Numbered from the stretch's first letter, positions 1 to 8,913 are shown. The stretch is 16,921 nucleotides of DNA from Lawsonibacter sp. (GCA_022798155.1 JAAWLY010000027.1:1-16921); one strand, 5' to 3'. Numbers and translations: made by a program. The notes: a model not told the origin generated them from the sequence alone.

Positions 1-2697
1 GACACCATCTACGCCGAGGGCCAGCGGCGGTATGTGGAGTCGCTGAGCTCCTACGCCCGGATGTTCCTGGGCCAGATGGAGAAGCCCGACGTGGACTACA
101 TCGACGGCCTGTCTCCGGCCATCTCCATCGACCAGAAGACCACCAGCAAAAATCCCCGGTCCACCGTGGGGACGGTGACGGAGATCTACGACTACCTCCG
201 CCTGCTGTGGGCCCGGGTGGGCACCCCACACTGTCCCATCTGCGGCAAGGAGATCAAACAGCAGACCATCGACCAGATCATCGACCAGGTCCTGGCCCTG
301 CCCGAGGCCACCCGCATCCAGGTGATGGCCCCGGTGATCCGGGGGAAGAAGGGGGAGCACGTTAAGATTTTCGAGGACGCCCGGAAGTCGGGCTACGTCC
401 GGGTACGGGCGGACGGCTCCCTCTACGACCTGTCCGAGGAGATCAAGCTGGACAAGAACAAGAAGCACAATATCGAGATCGTGGTGGACCGGCTGGTCAT
501 CCGGGATGACATCACCCGCCGCCTCACTGACAGCGTGGAGGTGGCCTCCAACCTGGGCGGCGGCCTGGTGGTGGTGAACATCGTGGGGGAGGACCGGGAC
601 ATTATGTTCTCCCAGAACTACGCCTGTGAGGACTGCGGCGTGTCCATTGAGGAGCTGTCTCCCCGGATGTTTTCCTTTAACAACCCCTTCGGGGCCTGTC
701 CCACCTGTACTGGCCTGGGCTCCCAGATGAAGCTGGACCCGGAGCTTATTATCCCCAACAAAAATCTGTCCATCGTGGAGGGGGCCATCACCGCCTCCGG
801 GTGGAACAATATCAAGTCGGACGGCATCTCCCGGATGTACTTTGACGCCCTGTCCAAGAAGTACAAATTCAAGCTGAACACTCCGGTGAAGGACCTGCCC
901 CGCGAGGTCATGGATGTGATTCTCTACGGCACCAACGGGGAAAAGCTGACCCTCCACTACGACCAGCCACGAGGAAAGGGCACCCTGTACCAGCCCTTTG
1001 AGGGGATCGTCAACAATCTGGAGCGCCGCTACCGGGAGACCCAGTCCGAAGCCATGAAGCGGGAGCTGGAGGAGTGCATGTCCCAGTGCCCCTGCCCCAC
1101 CTGCCAAGGGCGGCGGCTGAAAAAGGAGTCGCTGGCCGTCACCGTGGGGGGCTTGGACATCGACAGCTACTGCCGCAAGAGCGTCACCGAGGCCCTGGAC
1201 TTTGTGGAACAGCTGGTGCTCAACGAGACCCAGACCATGATCGCCTCCCAGATTTTGAAGGAGATCAAAAACCGGCTGGGCTTTCTCCAGTCGGTGGGGC
1301 TGCAATACCTCACCCTGTCCCGGGAGGCGGGCACCCTGTCCGGCGGCGAGAGCCAGCGTATTCGCCTGGCCACCCAGATTGGCTCTTCGCTGATGGGGGT
1401 GCTGTATATTCTGGACGAGCCCTCCATCGGTCTGCACCAGCGGGACAACGACAAGCTGCTCCAGACCTTAAAGGAGCTGCGGGACCTGGGCAACACCCTG
1501 CTTGTGGTGGAGCACGACGAGGACACCATGCGCGCCGCCGATTACATCATCGACGTGGGCCCCGGCGCGGGGGTGAACGGGGGCACTATCGTGGCCGCCG
1601 GCACCCCGGAGGAGGTTATGAGCAACCCCGATTCCATCACCGGGGACTACCTCACCGGGCGGAAAAAAATCCCCGTCCCGGGGTCGCGCCGGAAAGGGAA
1701 CGGGAACTATTTAAAGGTATTCGGCGCGGCGGAGCACAACCTGCGCCGTGTGAATGTGGACTTCCCTCTGGGCACCTTCACCTGCGTTACCGGGGTGTCG
1801 GGGAGCGGAAAGTCCTCACTGGTGAACGAAATCCTCTATAAGAAGCTGGGGGCGGACTTAAACCGCACCAAAACCCGGGCGGGGAAGCACGAGCGCATTG
1901 AGGGGGAGGAGCTTCTGGATAAGGTCATCAACATTGACCAAAGCCCCATCGGGCGGACCCCCCGGTCCAACCCGGCCACCTACACCAACCTCTTCAACGA
2001 CATCCGGGACCTGTTCGCCTCCACCCCCGACGCCAAAAGCCGGGGCTACGGCCCGGGCCGGTTCTCCTTCAACACCCGGGGGGGGCGCTGCGAGGCCTGT
2101 ACCGGCGACGGCCTGCTCAAAATCGAGATGCACTTCCTGCCGGACATCTACGTCCCCTGCGAGGTGTGCAAGGGCCGGCGGTACAACCGGGAGACTCTGG
2201 AGGTGTGCTACAAGGGCAAGAACATTTACGAGGTGCTGGAGATGACGGTGGACGAGGCCCTGCCCTTCTTTGAGAACCTGCCCAAAATTTACAACCGTCT
2301 GAAAACCCTGGAGGAGGTGGGCCTGGGCTATGTGAAGCTGGGCCAGCCCTCCACCGAGCTGTCCGGCGGCGAGGCCCAGCGGGTGAAGCTGGCCACCGAG
2401 CTGTCTAAACGCTCCACGGGGAAAACCATCTATATCCTGGACGAGCCCACCACCGGCCTTCACTCCGCCGATGTCCACAAGCTGATTGAGGTGCTTCAGC
2501 GGCTGGTGGAGGGGGGCAACACCGTGGTGGTCATCGAGCACAACCTGGATGTGATCAAAACCGCCGACTATATCATCGACCTGGGCCCCGAGGGGGGCGA
2601 CGGCGGCGGGAACATCGTCTGCACCGGCACCCCCGAAGAGGTAGCCGCCTGTCCGGGGTCCTATACGGGGCAGTATTTGAAGAAAATACTGGAGTGA
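1..2697 (+). CDS. uvrA: UvrA, excinuclease ABC subunit A (5' truncated)
   Basis: UvrA is the damage-recognition ATPase of nucleotide excision repair; its dimer loads UvrB at lesions. The frame is open from base 1, beginning DTIYAEGQRRYVESLS, the segment just after the first Walker A of UvrA. About 40-50 N-terminal residues, including that Walker A, therefore lie upstream, and 898 codons remain of a usual length near 940. Visible in order: a CxxC pair at fragment residues 78/81, a second cysteine cluster (CEDCG ... CPTC), the ABC signature LSGGESQR with Walker B ILDEPSIGLH, the second Walker A GVSGSGKSS (598-606), a CX2C-X19-CX2C zinc module (C697, C700, C720, C723), and the second signature LSGGEAQR with ILDEPTTGLH. 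The GTG at 34 is internal, not a start. No convincing terminator follows. Identification is essentially certain. Confidence 0.98.
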   Translation, partial: DTIYAEGQRRYVESLSSYARMFLGQMEKPDVDYIDGLSPAISIDQKTTSKNPRSTVGTVTEIYDYLRLLWARVGTPHCPICGKEIKQQTIDQIIDQVLALPEATRIQVMAPVIRGKKGEHVKIFEDARKSGYVRVRADGSLYDLSEEIKLDKNKKHNIEIVVDRLVIRDDITRRLTDSVEVASNLGGGLVVVNIVGEDRDIMFSQNYACEDCGVSIEELSPRMFSFNNPFGACPTCTGLGSQMKLDPELIIPNKNLSIVEGAITASGWNNIKSDGISRMYFDALSKKYKFKLNTPVKDLPREVMDVILYGTNGEKLTLHYDQPRGKGTLYQPFEGIVNNLERRYRETQSEAMKRELEECMSQCPCPTCQGRRLKKESLAVTVGGLDIDSYCRKSVTEALDFVEQLVLNETQTMIASQILKEIKNRLGFLQSVGLQYLTLSREAGTLSGGESQRIRLATQIGSSLMGVLYILDEPSIGLHQRDNDKLLQTLKELRDLGNTLLVVEHDEDTMRAADYIIDVGPGAGVNGGTIVAAGTPEEVMSNPDSITGDYLTGRKKIPVPGSRRKGNGNYLKVFGAAEHNLRRVNVDFPLGTFTCVTGVSGSGKSSLVNEILYKKLGADLNRTKTRAGKHERIEGEELLDKVINIDQSPIGRTPRSNPATYTNLFNDIRDLFASTPDAKSRGYGPGRFSFNTRGGRCEACTGDGLLKIEMHFLPDIYVPCEVCKGRRYNRETLEVCYKGKNIYEVLEMTVDEALPFFENLPKIYNRLKTLEEVGLGYVKLGQPSTELSGGEAQRVKLATELSKRSTGKTIYILDEPTTGLHSADVHKLIEVLQRLVEGGNTVVVIEHNLDVIKTADYIIDLGPEGGDGGGNIVCTGTPEEVAACPGSYTGQYLKKILE

Positions 2698-2807
2698 AAA
2701 CCTCCGTCTCGCCCGGCCAGCTGTGCGCCCAGGCGGAAGCCGTGGGTAAAGGAGAGAAAGCTGCCGGCCTCCAGCAGATGAAAGATAGGAGCGGGTATCT
2801 CTCTCCC

Positions 2808-2835
2808 TTCCCAAAGGGCCTCGCCTGTGTATAAT
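2808..2835 (+). promoter_or_regulatory. Candidate promoter for the Xre-type regulator
   Basis: A perfect TATAAT lies at 2830-2835, with a weak -35 match (TTCCCA, 2808-2813) at 16-bp spacing. It sits about 65 bp before the ATG at 2901. The -10 is convincing, the -35 is not; the regulator might bind here itself, but I see no clear operator. Confidence 0.4.
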
Positions 2836-2900
2836 AGGCTTGGCATTCCGGGTCCTGGTCGAAAAACTCTGATAACGTGTCAAGAGGGGATACAGAAAAA

Positions 2901-3125
2901 ATGAAAATTGTTTTGCCGAGTTTTGCAGAACGTATAAAGCCGTTGAGAAAGAGCAAACAGGTTACCCAGAGGCAGATGGCGGAGCTGCTGGACTGTACGG
3001 AGCAGCATTATCAAAAAATTGAGTATGGCAAGGTCAACGTCCCGGCCACGACGGTTATCTTCCTGGCGGACTATTTCGGGGTGTCCGCCGACTATCTGCT
3101 GGGCCGCACGGACGGCGAAAACTAG
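2901..3125 (+). CDS. Small Xre/Cro-CI type helix-turn-helix regulator (74 aa)
   Basis: A single-domain HTH_3 (Xre/Cro) DNA-binding protein of 74 residues. Residues 8-65 carry the typical pattern: an opening helix (FAERIKPLRKSKQ), a Q-rich helix pair (TQRQMAELLDCTEQHYQKIEYGK) and the closing FLADYFGVSADYLLGRTD signature. I chose ATG 2901 over the upstream GTG 2877 because AGAGGGG (2884-2890) lies ten bases before it and the extra eight residues look non-native. The next gene starts 9 bp after the stop, so the two are probably co-transcribed. Target genes are unknown; it may regulate its membrane-protein neighbour or itself. No effector domain or transmembrane segment is present. Confidence 0.88.
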   Translation: MKIVLPSFAERIKPLRKSKQVTQRQMAELLDCTEQHYQKIEYGKVNVPATTVIFLADYFGVSADYLLGRTDGEN

Positions 3126-3134
3126 GAGATTTCT

Positions 3135-3632
3135 ATGGAACTCTTTCAATGGATAACGGCCACAACAGCGGGCAAGTGCCTGTTCACCATGTTGGTGTCC
3201 ATGATCCCGGTGATCGAGCTGCGGGGGGGCCTGCCTTTCGGGGTGGCCCTGGGTCTGCCCTACTATCTGGCCTTTCCGGCGGCGGTGCTGGGCAATTTGC
3301 TTCCCACCCCTTTTATTATTGTCTACATCCGGCGGATCTTTGAGCTGATGCGCAGATACTTCCCCCGTCTCAACGGTATAGTGGACCGTCTGGAGAAAAA
3401 GGCCCACCTGAAGGGGCAGAAGGTGCAGCGCTTTCAATACATCGGCCTGTGGCTCTTTGTGGCCATCCCCCTGCCGGGGACGGGGGCCTGGACCGGCTCG
3501 CTGGCGGCGGCGTTTTTAGGGATGCGGCTGAAAAAAGCCATGCCCGCCGTGGTGCTGGGGGTGCTCACCGCCGGGTGCATCATGCTCACCCTGACCCATG
3601 TGGGGATCAATCTGTTCTCCGGGGCGGTGTAA
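3135..3632 (+). CDS. Small multidrug-export family membrane protein (COG2426-like)
   Basis: A 165-residue integral membrane protein resembling the Sm_multidrug_ex family (PF06695 / COG2426), whose true substrate is not established despite the name. Hydrophobic stretches lie at about residues 12-30, 40-65, 100-125 and 135-160. The segment SMIPVIELRGGLPFG near residue 25 is the family's most recognisable block, with VAIPLPGTGAWTGSLAA as a second conserved loop. The charged middle (RRYFPRLNGIVDRLEKKAHLKG) is probably cytoplasmic. An AGGAGA Shine-Dalgarno at 3124-3129 overlaps the stop of the upstream Xre gene, supporting both the ATG and translational coupling. Length fits the family. Confidence is good for the family and low for the transported substrate. 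Confidence 0.82.
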   Translation: MELFQWITATTAGKCLFTMLVSMIPVIELRGGLPFGVALGLPYYLAFPAAVLGNLLPTPFIIVYIRRIFELMRRYFPRLNGIVDRLEKKAHLKGQKVQRFQYIGLWLFVAIPLPGTGAWTGSLAAAFLGMRLKKAMPAVVLGVLTAGCIMLTLTHVGINLFSGAV

Positions 3633-3633
3633 A

Positions 3634-3658
3634 AGCTCTCTCCGTGGGGGAGGGCTTT
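3634..3658 (+). terminator. Weak hairpin after the membrane-protein gene
   Basis: An imperfect stem (3634-3643 with 3647-3656, including G-T pairs) followed by only three T. It could attenuate transcription before the 110-aa gene, but it is a poor intrinsic terminator. Confidence 0.25.
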
Positions 3659-3705
3659 AACCCTCTCAAGCCTTTCCGCATAGGATATCCCGGAGGTGCT
3701 GCTGA

Positions 3706-4038
3706 ATGGGTACATTCTGGGATATTCTGCTGGCTGTGATCTGCGTCTGCGGGTTGGCTTTTGTAGGCTGGTGGCTGTTCGGGCTGCTGCTGCGCCCCCT
3801 GCCGGGGCGGGATGCCAGGGTGGTCCTTACCGGCCAGGGCGGGGGAGAGAAGCTGGAACAACAGGTGCGCTCCTTCCTCTGGCTGCGAGGGCTGGGGCTG
3901 CTGCGCTGTCCCATCGTCATCGCCGACGCGGGGCTGACTCCCGCTGGCTGGGAGCTGGCCCTGCGGCTCACCGCCCAGTGGCCCGAGGTGATTTTGTGGC
4001 CGGCGGAGGATTTGGGAGATTACATTTCCCGCGTGTAG
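3706..4038 (+). CDS. Membrane-anchored hypothetical protein (110 aa)
   Basis: I do not recognise this protein. It has an N-terminal transmembrane helix (about residues 6-28, ILLAVICVCGLAFVGWWLFG), then a short region LLRPLPGRDARVVLTGQGGG and a soluble part (FLWLRGLGLLRCPIVIADAG ... WPEVILWPAEDLGDYI) that looks like an alpha/beta fold. There is no signal-peptidase site, so it is probably a type II or bitopic membrane protein. The start is well supported by GGAGGT at 3692-3697, eight bases before ATG 3706. It lies between a membrane protein and recD2, and its stop codon (4036-4038) is inside an inverted repeat. The reading frame and ribosome site argue that it is real; no function can be assigned. 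Confidence 0.7.
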   Translation: MGTFWDILLAVICVCGLAFVGWWLFGLLLRPLPGRDARVVLTGQGGGEKLEQQVRSFLWLRGLGLLRCPIVIADAGLTPAGWELALRLTAQWPEVILWPAEDLGDYISRV

Positions 4039-4088
4039 GGGCGCGCCGTGCCAGGATAAGCCGGTGTGTCCGGTGGTCGCGCCCTACA
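4034..4088. repeat. Intergenic inverted repeat overlapping a stop codon
   Basis: TGTAGGGGCGCG (4034-4045) pairs with CGCGCCCTACA (4078-4088) with one bulged G, enclosing a 32-base loop that contains its own CCGG-TGTGT-CCGG mini-stem. There is no T-tract, so it is not an intrinsic terminator. Its shape resembles dispersed intergenic palindromes, and it fills nearly the whole gap between the 110-aa gene and recD2. Confidence 0.6.
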
Positions 4089-4118
4089 TGCAGATTTACA
4101 AAAAAGGAGGCGGAACCC

Positions 4119-6326
4119 ATGTCAGACCAGGAACTTGAGCTGCTGGAGGGTACCGTCTCCGCTGTTATTTTTCAGAACGAGGAGAACGGCTATACCATCC
4201 TCAAGCTGGACATCCACGGGGAGGAGGTGACGGTAGTGGGCCCCATGGCGGGGGTGGCGCCGGGGGAGTATCTCTCCGTCCGGGGCCGCTGGACCCGGCA
4301 CCCCACCTACGGACCCCAGATGAAGGCGGAGATTGTGGAGCGCCGCCTGCCCCAGGGACTGAAGGAGATTTTTCATTATCTCTCCTCCGGGGCCATCAAA
4401 GGGGTGGGCAAAACCACCGCCCGGCTTATTTTGGAGGAGTTCGGGGAGGAGGCCCTCACCGTTATTGAGGAGGACCCGGAACGGCTGACCAAAATCAAGG
4501 GGATCACCAAAAAGCGGGCCAGGCAGATCGGCGAGACCTTCCACCAGCAGATGGGCACCCGGCGGCTGATGGAGTTTTTGGGGGAGCATAATCTGCCCCT
4601 GGAGCTGGCCTCCCTTCTTCGTCGGGCCTATGGCGACGTGGCCCTGGAGGTCATCAAGACCAACCCTTACTTGCTGGTGGGGGAGGAGTTTGGGGTGGAG
4701 TTCTCCCAGGCGGACGCTCTGGCCCTGTCCCTGGGGGTGGGGGCGGAGGACCCTCTGCGGCTGGAAGCGGGGCTGCTCTTCGAGCTGAGCCACAACCTGA
4801 ACAACGGACACACCTTTCTCCCTCAGCACAAGCTGGTGGGGGCCACCGCCGCGCTGCTGGACGGTATGCCCGGGGAGCTGCTGGAGGAGCGGCTCGAGGC
4901 GCTGCTGCGCCGGGGAGAGCTGGAGCAGGAGCAGGTGGCGGGTCAGGAGGCGGTGTATCTCCCCGCCCTGTATGAGGCGGAGTCCTTCATTGCCCAGCGG
5001 ATTTTAGAGATGAGCCGGGCGGAGCTGGCCTCCCCCTCCGGACTGGACAGGCTGATTGGCCGCATCGAGCGGGAGCAGGGGATTTCCTACGCCCCCCAGC
5101 AGCGGCTGGCGGTGGAGTTGGCCGCCAGCCGGCAGGTGATGCTGCTTACCGGCGGGCCGGGCACGGGCAAGACTACCTGCCTGCGGGGGGTGCTGGCCCT
5201 GTTTGAGATGTTGGGGCTGGACACCGCCCTGGCCGCCCCCACCGGCCGGGCGGCCAAGCGGCTGGGGGAGCTGTGCTCCACCGACGCCTCCACCATCCAC
5301 CGCCTGCTGGAGACAGGTTTCGACCCCCACACCGGCAAGCTGGTGTTCACCAGAAACTCTTACGAGCCGCTGAAGGCGGACGCGGTGATTGTGGACGAGA
5401 CCTCCATGGTGGACGTGCCTCTGATGGCCGCCCTGCTGGACGCCCTCCGGGACGACTGCCGGCTGGTGCTGGTGGGCGATCCGGATCAGCTGCCCTCGGT
5501 GGGGCCGGGAGCCCTGTTCGCCGACCTGATCCGATGCGGGGCAGTGCCCACTGTCCGGCTGACGGAGATTTTCCGCCAGGCTGCCCAGAGCGCCATCATC
5601 CGCAACGCCCACCTGATTAACCAGGGCCAGATCCCCGATCTGCTTCGTAACCAGGGGGACTTTTTCTGCCTGGCCCGGCGGGACCCGGAGGAGGTGGTGG
5701 ATACCATTGTGGACCTGTGCCGCCGCCGGCTGCCCGAGCGGATGGGCATTCCAACCGACCAGATTCAGGTGCTCTCCCCCACCCGGCGGCGGGGGACAGG
5801 CACCCGCGCCCTGAACCAGGCCCTGCAGCAGGCCCTGAACCCGCCCCGGGAGGGGAAGGGAGAGCGGCGCTTTGGCGACTGGGTGTTCCGGGCGGGAGAC
5901 CGGGTGATGCAGGTACGCAACAACTACGACATCCTCTGGCGGGAGGAGGGGGGCGCCGACTCCGGCATGGGCATGTTCAACGGGGATATTGGGGTGATTC
6001 GCTCTATTGAGAAGGAGGCCATCACCGTGGACTTCGACGGCAAGATGGTGGAATACTCCCCGGATATGCTGGGGGAGCTGGAGCCCGCCTTTGCCGTGAC
6101 GGTACATAAATCCCAGGGCAGCGAATACCGGGCGGTGATCCTGGCCGCCCTGGAGGGCGCCCCCATGCTGATGACCCGGGGGGTGCTGTACACTGCCGTC
6201 ACCCGGGCCCGGGAGCTGTTTATTGTGGTGGGCGACCCCGCCGCCGTGGCCGGGATGGTGGCCAACAACCGGCAGACCAGGCGCTACTCCGGGCTGCGGG
6301 CTCGGCTGGCGGAGAGCGGCCAATAA
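4119..6326 (+). CDS. recD2: RecD2 (YrrC-type) 5'-3' DNA helicase
   Basis: A superfamily 1B ATP-dependent DNA helicase of the RecD2 type, which acts in replication-fork and mismatch/recombination repair without RecBC. The N-terminal about 150 residues hold the RecD2-specific OB-like and helix-hairpin-helix region (IKGVGKTTARLILEEFG, LTKIKGITKKRARQIGETF). Helicase motifs follow: Walker A GGPGTGKT (345-352), APTGRAAKRL, Walker B DETSMVD (426-432), GDPDQLPSVGPG, LTEIFRQ, and near the C-terminus VHKSQG (662-667) and LYTAVTRAR. ATG 4119 is preceded by AAAGGAGG (4103-4110) and gives 735 residues, the normal RecD2 length. The open frame continues upstream to 3696, but that part overlaps the 110-aa gene in another frame and is rejected. 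Confidence 0.96.
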   Translation: MSDQELELLEGTVSAVIFQNEENGYTILKLDIHGEEVTVVGPMAGVAPGEYLSVRGRWTRHPTYGPQMKAEIVERRLPQGLKEIFHYLSSGAIKGVGKTTARLILEEFGEEALTVIEEDPERLTKIKGITKKRARQIGETFHQQMGTRRLMEFLGEHNLPLELASLLRRAYGDVALEVIKTNPYLLVGEEFGVEFSQADALALSLGVGAEDPLRLEAGLLFELSHNLNNGHTFLPQHKLVGATAALLDGMPGELLEERLEALLRRGELEQEQVAGQEAVYLPALYEAESFIAQRILEMSRAELASPSGLDRLIGRIEREQGISYAPQQRLAVELAASRQVMLLTGGPGTGKTTCLRGVLALFEMLGLDTALAAPTGRAAKRLGELCSTDASTIHRLLETGFDPHTGKLVFTRNSYEPLKADAVIVDETSMVDVPLMAALLDALRDDCRLVLVGDPDQLPSVGPGALFADLIRCGAVPTVRLTEIFRQAAQSAIIRNAHLINQGQIPDLLRNQGDFFCLARRDPEEVVDTIVDLCRRRLPERMGIPTDQIQVLSPTRRRGTGTRALNQALQQALNPPREGKGERRFGDWVFRAGDRVMQVRNNYDILWREEGGADSGMGMFNGDIGVIRSIEKEAITVDFDGKMVEYSPDMLGELEPAFAVTVHKSQGSEYRAVILAALEGAPMLMTRGVLYTAVTRARELFIVVGDPAAVAGMVANNRQTRRYSGLRARLAESGQ

Positions 6327-6353
6327 GTTCCATATTTTTTCCCGCGTCAGCCG

Positions 6354-6382
6354 TTGACGCTCTCCGAAAAATCTGGTAAAAT
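6354..6382 (+). promoter_or_regulatory. Strong sigma-A promoter of glgP with flanking palindromes
   Basis: TTGACG (6354-6359), a 17-bp spacer ending TGG, then TAAAAT (6377-6382): a near-consensus extended -10 promoter. The -35 overlaps a perfect 6-bp inverted repeat (GCGTCA 6344-6349 / TGACGC 6355-6360). A second inverted pair (GCTCTCC 6359-6365 / GGAGAGC 6394-6400) brackets the -10. Either could be an operator; that part is speculation. Confidence 0.8.
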
Positions 6383-6443
6383 GACTGATTGTTGGAGAGC
6401 ACAACCTCTCGATTACAGATAATATGAAACAGGAGGCACTGTT

Positions 6444-8888
6444 ATGGTGGAATATTCCTCTGAGTACAACAAGGAACAGCTTACTGAGATGATTGCCGGC
6501 AAGCTGCAGCGCAACTTCGGCTGCACTGTGGAGACGGCCAACAATAACCATATGTTTAAGGCCTGCGCCCTAGTCCTGCGTGACATCATGTCCCGTCACC
6601 GCATGGAGACCAGCAACCAGGTGTGGGAGAAGCAGCAGCGGCAGGTGCACTACCTGTCCCTGGAGTTCCTGATGGGCCGATCCCTGGAGAAAAACGCCTA
6701 CAACCTGGGGCTGCTGGACACGCTGAAAGAGGCCCTGGAGGACATGGGCTTCTCTGTGGCCGACCTGTTTGAGACTGAGCCGGATGCCGGCCTGGGCAAC
6801 GGCGGCCTGGGCCGCCTGGCCGCCTGCTACCTGGACTCCATGACCACCCTGGAGATTCCTGCCACCGGCTATTCCATCTGCTACGAGCTGGGCATCTTCA
6901 AGCAGAAGATTATCGACGGCAAGCAGCAGGAGCTGGCCGACAACTGGCTGGGCCTGGGCGACGCCTGGCTGATCCCCAAGATGGAAGAGGCGGAAGAGGT
7001 CCGCTTCGGCGGCCAGATCATCGACCGCTGGGAGAACGGGGTCAACCACCCCGAGCACGTGGGCTACACCGCCGTGCTGGCCATCCCCCGGGATATGAAG
7101 ATCGCCGGCTACCAGACCCACCACACCAACACCCTGCGCCTGTGGGACGCCAAGAGCCCCCTCCCTGTGGATATGTCCCTGTATTCCCGGGGCGAGTATC
7201 TCAAGGCGGTGGAGCAGCAGGCCATGGCCGAGGTGATTGCCAAGGTCCTCTACCCCGATGACAACCACGCCGAGGGCAAGTCCCTGCGCTTAAAGCAGCA
7301 GTATTTCTTCGTCTCCGCCACGGTGCAGTCTATCGTCCGCCAGCACAAGGCCCAGTACGGCACCCTGCGCAATTTTGCCCGGAAACATGTGATCCAAATC
7401 AACGACACCCACCCCACCCTGGTCATTCCCGAGCTGATGCGCATCCTCCTGGACGAGGAGGGCTACGGCTGGGACGAGGCCTGGCACATCGTTACCGACT
7501 CGGTGTGCTACACCAACCACACCGTGCTGGCCGAGGCGCTGGAGCGCTGGCCTCAGAACCTGATCGAGACCCTGCTCCCCCGCATCTGGCAGATTCTGAC
7601 TGAAATTGCCCGCCGCTACCAGACCGAGCTGGAGCGCCGCTACGGCGGCGACACCGGTAAGATCGGCCACATGGCCATCATCTGGGGGGGCGAGGTGCGT
7701 ATGGCCAACCTGTGCGTGTGCGCCTGCCAGGCCATCAACGGCGTGTCCGCCCTCCACTCTGAAATTCTCAAGCGGGATGTTTTCCGCGACGCCTATCAGG
7801 CCGAGTCGGGCAAATTTAAGAACGTGACCAACGGCATCGACCACCGCCGCTGGCTGTCTCAGATCAATCCCAAGCTGGATTCCCTGATCCGGGAGTGCAC
7901 GGGAAGCGATCAGTATCTGCTCCACCCCGAGGCCCTGCGGGACTTTGAGAAGTCGGCGGACGACAGCGCCGTCCTCCAGCGCCTGGAGGACATCAAGAAT
8001 GAGAACAAGCGCCGCTTTGCCGCCTGGGTTGGCCGGGAGTCGGGGGTCATTTTGAACACCGACGCCATTTTCGATGTCCAGGTGAAGCGCCTGCACGAGT
8101 ACAAGCGCCAGCTGCTCAACGTGCTGCACATCATTCACCTGTATAACCAGCTGCGGGATAACCCCAATATGGACTTTACCCCCCAGACCTTCCTCTTCGG
8201 CGCCAAGGCGGCCCCGGGTTACCATGTGGCCAAGCAGATTATCCAGCTGATCAACTCCCTGGCCGCCCAGATCGATAAAGACCCCATCTGCAAGGATAAG
8301 CTCCAGGTGGTCTTTTTAGAGAACTACCGGGTGTCTCTGGCGGAAAAGCTGATGCCCGCCTCTGAGATTTCCGAGCAGATTTCCACCGCCGGCAAGGAGG
8401 CCAGCGGCACCGGCAATATGAAGTTTATGATGAACGGCGCTCTAACCATCGGTACTCTGGACGGCGCCAACGTGGAGATGCACCAGCAGCTGGGCGATGA
8501 GAACATCTTCCTCTTCGGCTTGACCACCGAGCAGGTGAACCAGCGCAAGCGTGACGGCTACCGCCCCCACGAGATTTATCTCCACAACCAGGCCCTGAAG
8601 CGGATCATCGACCAGATATCCGCCGGATTTGACGACAAGGTGGCCTACTCCGATCTGTCCAACCGCCTGCTCTTCGGCGCCGGCGGCAGTCAGGCCGACG
8701 AATATATGCTGCTGGCTGACTTCGACAGCTACTGCGACGCCCACCGCCGCTCCCTGGCCGCCTACGCCGACCGCCGCCACTGGAACCAGATGTCCCTGAT
8801 TAACATTGCCCGGTCCGGCATCTTCGCCGCCGACCGCTCCATCGAAGACTACGCCCGGGATATCTGGCACGTGCCCACCCGGAAGTAA
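6444..8888 (+). CDS. glgP: Glycogen/maltodextrin phosphorylase
   Basis: A GT35 alpha-glucan phosphorylase that releases glucose-1-phosphate from alpha-1,4-glucans with inorganic phosphate, using pyridoxal phosphate. The 814-residue length is normal for the family. Recognisable blocks: HYLSLEFLMGRSL near residue 75, GNGGLGRLAACYLDS near 120, QINDTHPTLVIPELMR near 320, VKRLHEYKRQLLN near 550, and the cofactor segment EASGTGNMKF with the Schiff-base lysine at K660. The N-terminus lacks the extended phosphorylation segment of animal enzymes, as is usual in bacteria. The start has AGGAGG at 6431-6436, seven bases upstream. The gene stands alone rather than in a glg operon and has a dedicated strong promoter. 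No terminator of its own remains; the IS remnant begins 18 bp after the stop. Confidence 0.97.
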   Translation: MVEYSSEYNKEQLTEMIAGKLQRNFGCTVETANNNHMFKACALVLRDIMSRHRMETSNQVWEKQQRQVHYLSLEFLMGRSLEKNAYNLGLLDTLKEALEDMGFSVADLFETEPDAGLGNGGLGRLAACYLDSMTTLEIPATGYSICYELGIFKQKIIDGKQQELADNWLGLGDAWLIPKMEEAEEVRFGGQIIDRWENGVNHPEHVGYTAVLAIPRDMKIAGYQTHHTNTLRLWDAKSPLPVDMSLYSRGEYLKAVEQQAMAEVIAKVLYPDDNHAEGKSLRLKQQYFFVSATVQSIVRQHKAQYGTLRNFARKHVIQINDTHPTLVIPELMRILLDEEGYGWDEAWHIVTDSVCYTNHTVLAEALERWPQNLIETLLPRIWQILTEIARRYQTELERRYGGDTGKIGHMAIIWGGEVRMANLCVCACQAINGVSALHSEILKRDVFRDAYQAESGKFKNVTNGIDHRRWLSQINPKLDSLIRECTGSDQYLLHPEALRDFEKSADDSAVLQRLEDIKNENKRRFAAWVGRESGVILNTDAIFDVQVKRLHEYKRQLLNVLHIIHLYNQLRDNPNMDFTPQTFLFGAKAAPGYHVAKQIIQLINSLAAQIDKDPICKDKLQVVFLENYRVSLAEKLMPASEISEQISTAGKEASGTGNMKFMMNGALTIGTLDGANVEMHQQLGDENIFLFGLTTEQVNQRKRDGYRPHEIYLHNQALKRIIDQISAGFDDKVAYSDLSNRLLFGAGGSQADEYMLLADFDSYCDAHRRSLAAYADRRHWNQMSLINIARSGIFAADRSIEDYARDIWHVPTRK

Positions 8889-8913
8889 AAAAGTCCCGGC
8901 CTTTGGTGAACTG

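Noticed and set aside
2661..2846. A 61-codon minus-strand frame between uvrA and the Xre gene
   Set aside because: It overlaps the end of uvrA and has no ribosome site or recognisable domain. I could not separate it from chance, so it is not annotated.
3696..4118. Upstream extension of the recD2 frame to GTG 3696
   Set aside because: The extension is Arg/Gly/Ala-rich, overlaps the 110-aa gene in another frame, and ATG 4119 has a perfect ribosome site and the expected family N-terminus.
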